Shown: piece after piece, positions 57,288 through 58,401 of the stretch | How the letters are laid out: every line of letters begins with the position of its first letter | How positions within the stretch are numbered: position 1 is the first letter of the stretch | Assembly: GCA_001801485.1 (NCBI GenBank) | Contig: MGXV01000074.1 | Span: 1 to 58,401, forward strand | Direction: 5' to 3' | DNA length: 58,401 bases | Origin: Gammaproteobacteria bacterium RIFCSPHIGHO2_12_FULL_37_14 | GTDB lineage: Bacteria; Pseudomonadota; Gammaproteobacteria; DSM-16500 | Notes under the pieces: generated by a model | The model's input: only the letters and a program-made list of their open reading frames with translations | What the model was told of the DNA's origin: nothing | The model's database searches: none | Made by a program: the position numbers and the translations under genes

Positions 57288-58253
57288 ATGTTTAGTCACC
57301 ACACCCTATCCGTAAATAACAATACTGCTCCACAATTTCTTTTTATTAAGGATTTGCTTAACTCAGAAGCATATAGATTATTTTACCAGCCCCTAGCTAA
57401 ATTCATCAGTTTTGCCCGAGATGCAAAAGACGAGATCGGCCTATTAATGAATATCATGTCGCATATGAATGAAAACATGGATGATGCGTATAATTTTTTC
57501 AACAGTAACGTCAGTCATTTAAAAGTTTTAGGGGCAGTTCGATTTGATATAGCAATGCCAGATTCTCACCATCTTTATTTTCTTTTTGGTTTTGCAGGAT
57601 CCGTCCAAACGAATCGCTTGCACATTACCATTAGGCAGATACATGTAGCAATACAAGCAACTTCTAATCAAGAAAATGCCGCTGCTCAGTTAAAGATTGT
57701 ACCAGCAGTATTTAAACAATTATTGGGCCGTTTTAAACTTTATCACGCGGATAAAATTCCTTTGTCAAACCCATCTATTAATGATATTTATGTTTGGTTA
57801 AAGTATACATGCACTCCTGATCATTATAAAAAATGGTTTCGAGAGGAATACGATGATTTACTCAATCTTAATTTACCTGTTTTATTTGATGAAGCTAAAT
57901 TTAATCTTGCAATGGATGAGCCCACGCTCCTTGATGCTGCCGCAAATTTATGCATACCTGTTTTATTGCTGGAATTTTGTTTACAGAGACGCTTTGGGTT
58001 AACTGATTTTGAAAAAGCAAAAACTATTTTTTATGTTTCTCAAAATACTCATGAGCAGTTGAAGCAACAAACAATGGAACCTGTTATTACTTCAAATCAG
58101 ACGACGGCAAGCCAATTTTTTTTAGAGAAAAACCAAAACCAGCAAAATCAGATTGTTAAAAAGCATTTAACAGGCCGAATTCATGGGCAATTTGTAAACT
58201 CATCTCCTACTCAGGAAATAGATAACGATTTCAATCATAAATTCAAAGCATAA
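57288..58253 (+). CDS. hypothetical protein; candidate effector
   Basis: A 321-aa cytosolic protein with no recognised domain. The centre has a beta-rich segment (SHHLYFLFGFAGSVQTNRLHITIRQIHVAI) and a helical second half; the last 50 residues are Gln/Asn-rich. A strong ribosome binding site (GAGGAGA, about 7 nt) supports the ATG. It follows uvrA by 29 nt and may be read from the uvrA transcript. Its low-complexity tail and orphan character resemble other candidate effectors here, but nothing more can be said. Confidence 0.65.
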   Translation: MFSHHTLSVNNNTAPQFLFIKDLLNSEAYRLFYQPLAKFISFARDAKDEIGLLMNIMSHMNENMDDAYNFFNSNVSHLKVLGAVRFDIAMPDSHHLYFLFGFAGSVQTNRLHITIRQIHVAIQATSNQENAAAQLKIVPAVFKQLLGRFKLYHADKIPLSNPSINDIYVWLKYTCTPDHYKKWFREEYDDLLNLNLPVLFDEAKFNLAMDEPTLLDAAANLCIPVLLLEFCLQRRFGLTDFEKAKTIFYVSQNTHEQLKQQTMEPVITSNQTTASQFFLEKNQNQQNQIVKKHLTGRIHGQFVNSSPTQEIDNDFNHKFKA

Positions 58254-58336
58254 TCATTCGTTACTGAAATTATTTCTTCCAGCCTGAATGATTCAAGATA
58301 TTAAAAGAATTTTTTAAAAAAAGGGAGGAGAAGGAG

Positions 58337-58401
58337 TTGACAGAAGAGAGAGAAGGAGTAGAATCGCGGGTTCTGTGGAAGAAGATCTTTAACAAATTGA
58401 A
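58337..58401 (+). promoter_or_regulatory. predicted rRNA operon promoter and boxA leader, cut by window end
   Basis: TTGACA (58337-58342) and TAGAAT (58359-58364) with 16-nt spacing form a near-consensus promoter, followed by a GC-rich discriminator (CGCGGG) as in stringently regulated rrn promoters. About 20 nt further, ATCTTTAACAAATTG (58385 on) matches the boxA antitermination element (TGCTCTTTAACA type) of rrn leaders. The 16S rRNA gene is expected just beyond the window. The purine-rich run before the promoter (58319-58336) is also notable. Confidence 0.6.

Overview
The window looks like a chromosomal segment of a gammaproteobacterium of the order Legionellales (Legionella/Coxiella/Aquicella-type). 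This rests on an AT-rich gene set, an adjacent dotU-icmF pair of the Dot/Icm (type IVB) secretion system, a Legionella ProA/Msp-like M4 metalloprotease, and several large ORFs with eukaryotic-type modules (OTU, leucine-rich, ankyrin, coiled coil) scattered singly among housekeeping genes, as Dot/Icm effectors usually are. Species cannot be fixed from sequence reading alone.

Layout. 1-2.3 kb: a truncated VUT-family transporter remnant and a 456-codon LRR/F-box-like ORF. 2.3-7.3 kb (minus): dotU-icmF and a dienelactone hydrolase. 7.5-11.3 kb (minus): accB-accC-fis, a DedA protein, rsmJ. 11.3-14.3 kb (plus): hemB-ubiA-pdxB, meeting convergently with mrcA (PBP1A). 16.9-22.5 kb (plus): type IV pilus genes pilM, pilN, a pilO-pilP fusion and a short pilQ, then aroK and an NCS2 purine permease. 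23-26.8 kb: M4 protease with a conspicuous leader hairpin, tRNA-Gly(CCC), asmA-like gene, xthA. 26.9-29.2 kb: two small unknown genes and a predicted OTU deubiquitinase behind a near-perfect PmrA box. 29.2-39.6 kb: panC, a Pro-rich coiled-coil protein, rph, hslVU-rpiA, an ankyrin protein, a VOC protein, an LRR protein, rpe, acyP, rubredoxin, hemL. 39.8-45.7 kb: a membrane protein, hemJ, erpA with an acidic insert, and a 1049-aa coiled-coil protein. 45.8-48.8 kb (minus): tRNA-Phe, yggX, mutY, an arginase-fold hydrolase and a cysteine-hydrolase relative lacking its nucleophile. 49.1-52.1 kb: a 2H-phosphoesterase-like protein, a heptad-repeat protein, and a lytic transglycosylase with an adjacent exported partner. 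52.5-57.3 kb: ssb-yajR facing uvrA. 57.3-58.4 kb: an unknown ORF, then what looks like the promoter and boxA leader of an rRNA operon cut by the window end.

Themes. Central metabolism and macromolecule maintenance (haem: hemB, hemL, hemJ; fatty acids: accBC; DNA repair: xthA, mutY, uvrA; proteostasis: hslVU) are interleaved with genes that look like host-interaction factors. The strongest new candidate is the OTU protein at 27545-29173: it has the Cys, variable-loop and His motifs of an OTU protease, a long helical insertion as in Legionella Lot-class deubiquitinases, an acidic C-terminus, and a PmrA-type box. A second candidate is the transglycosylase/exported-protein pair at 50.8-52.1 kb, which has a toxin-immunity look. 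All functional assignments come from motif and family recognition by eye, with no database search.
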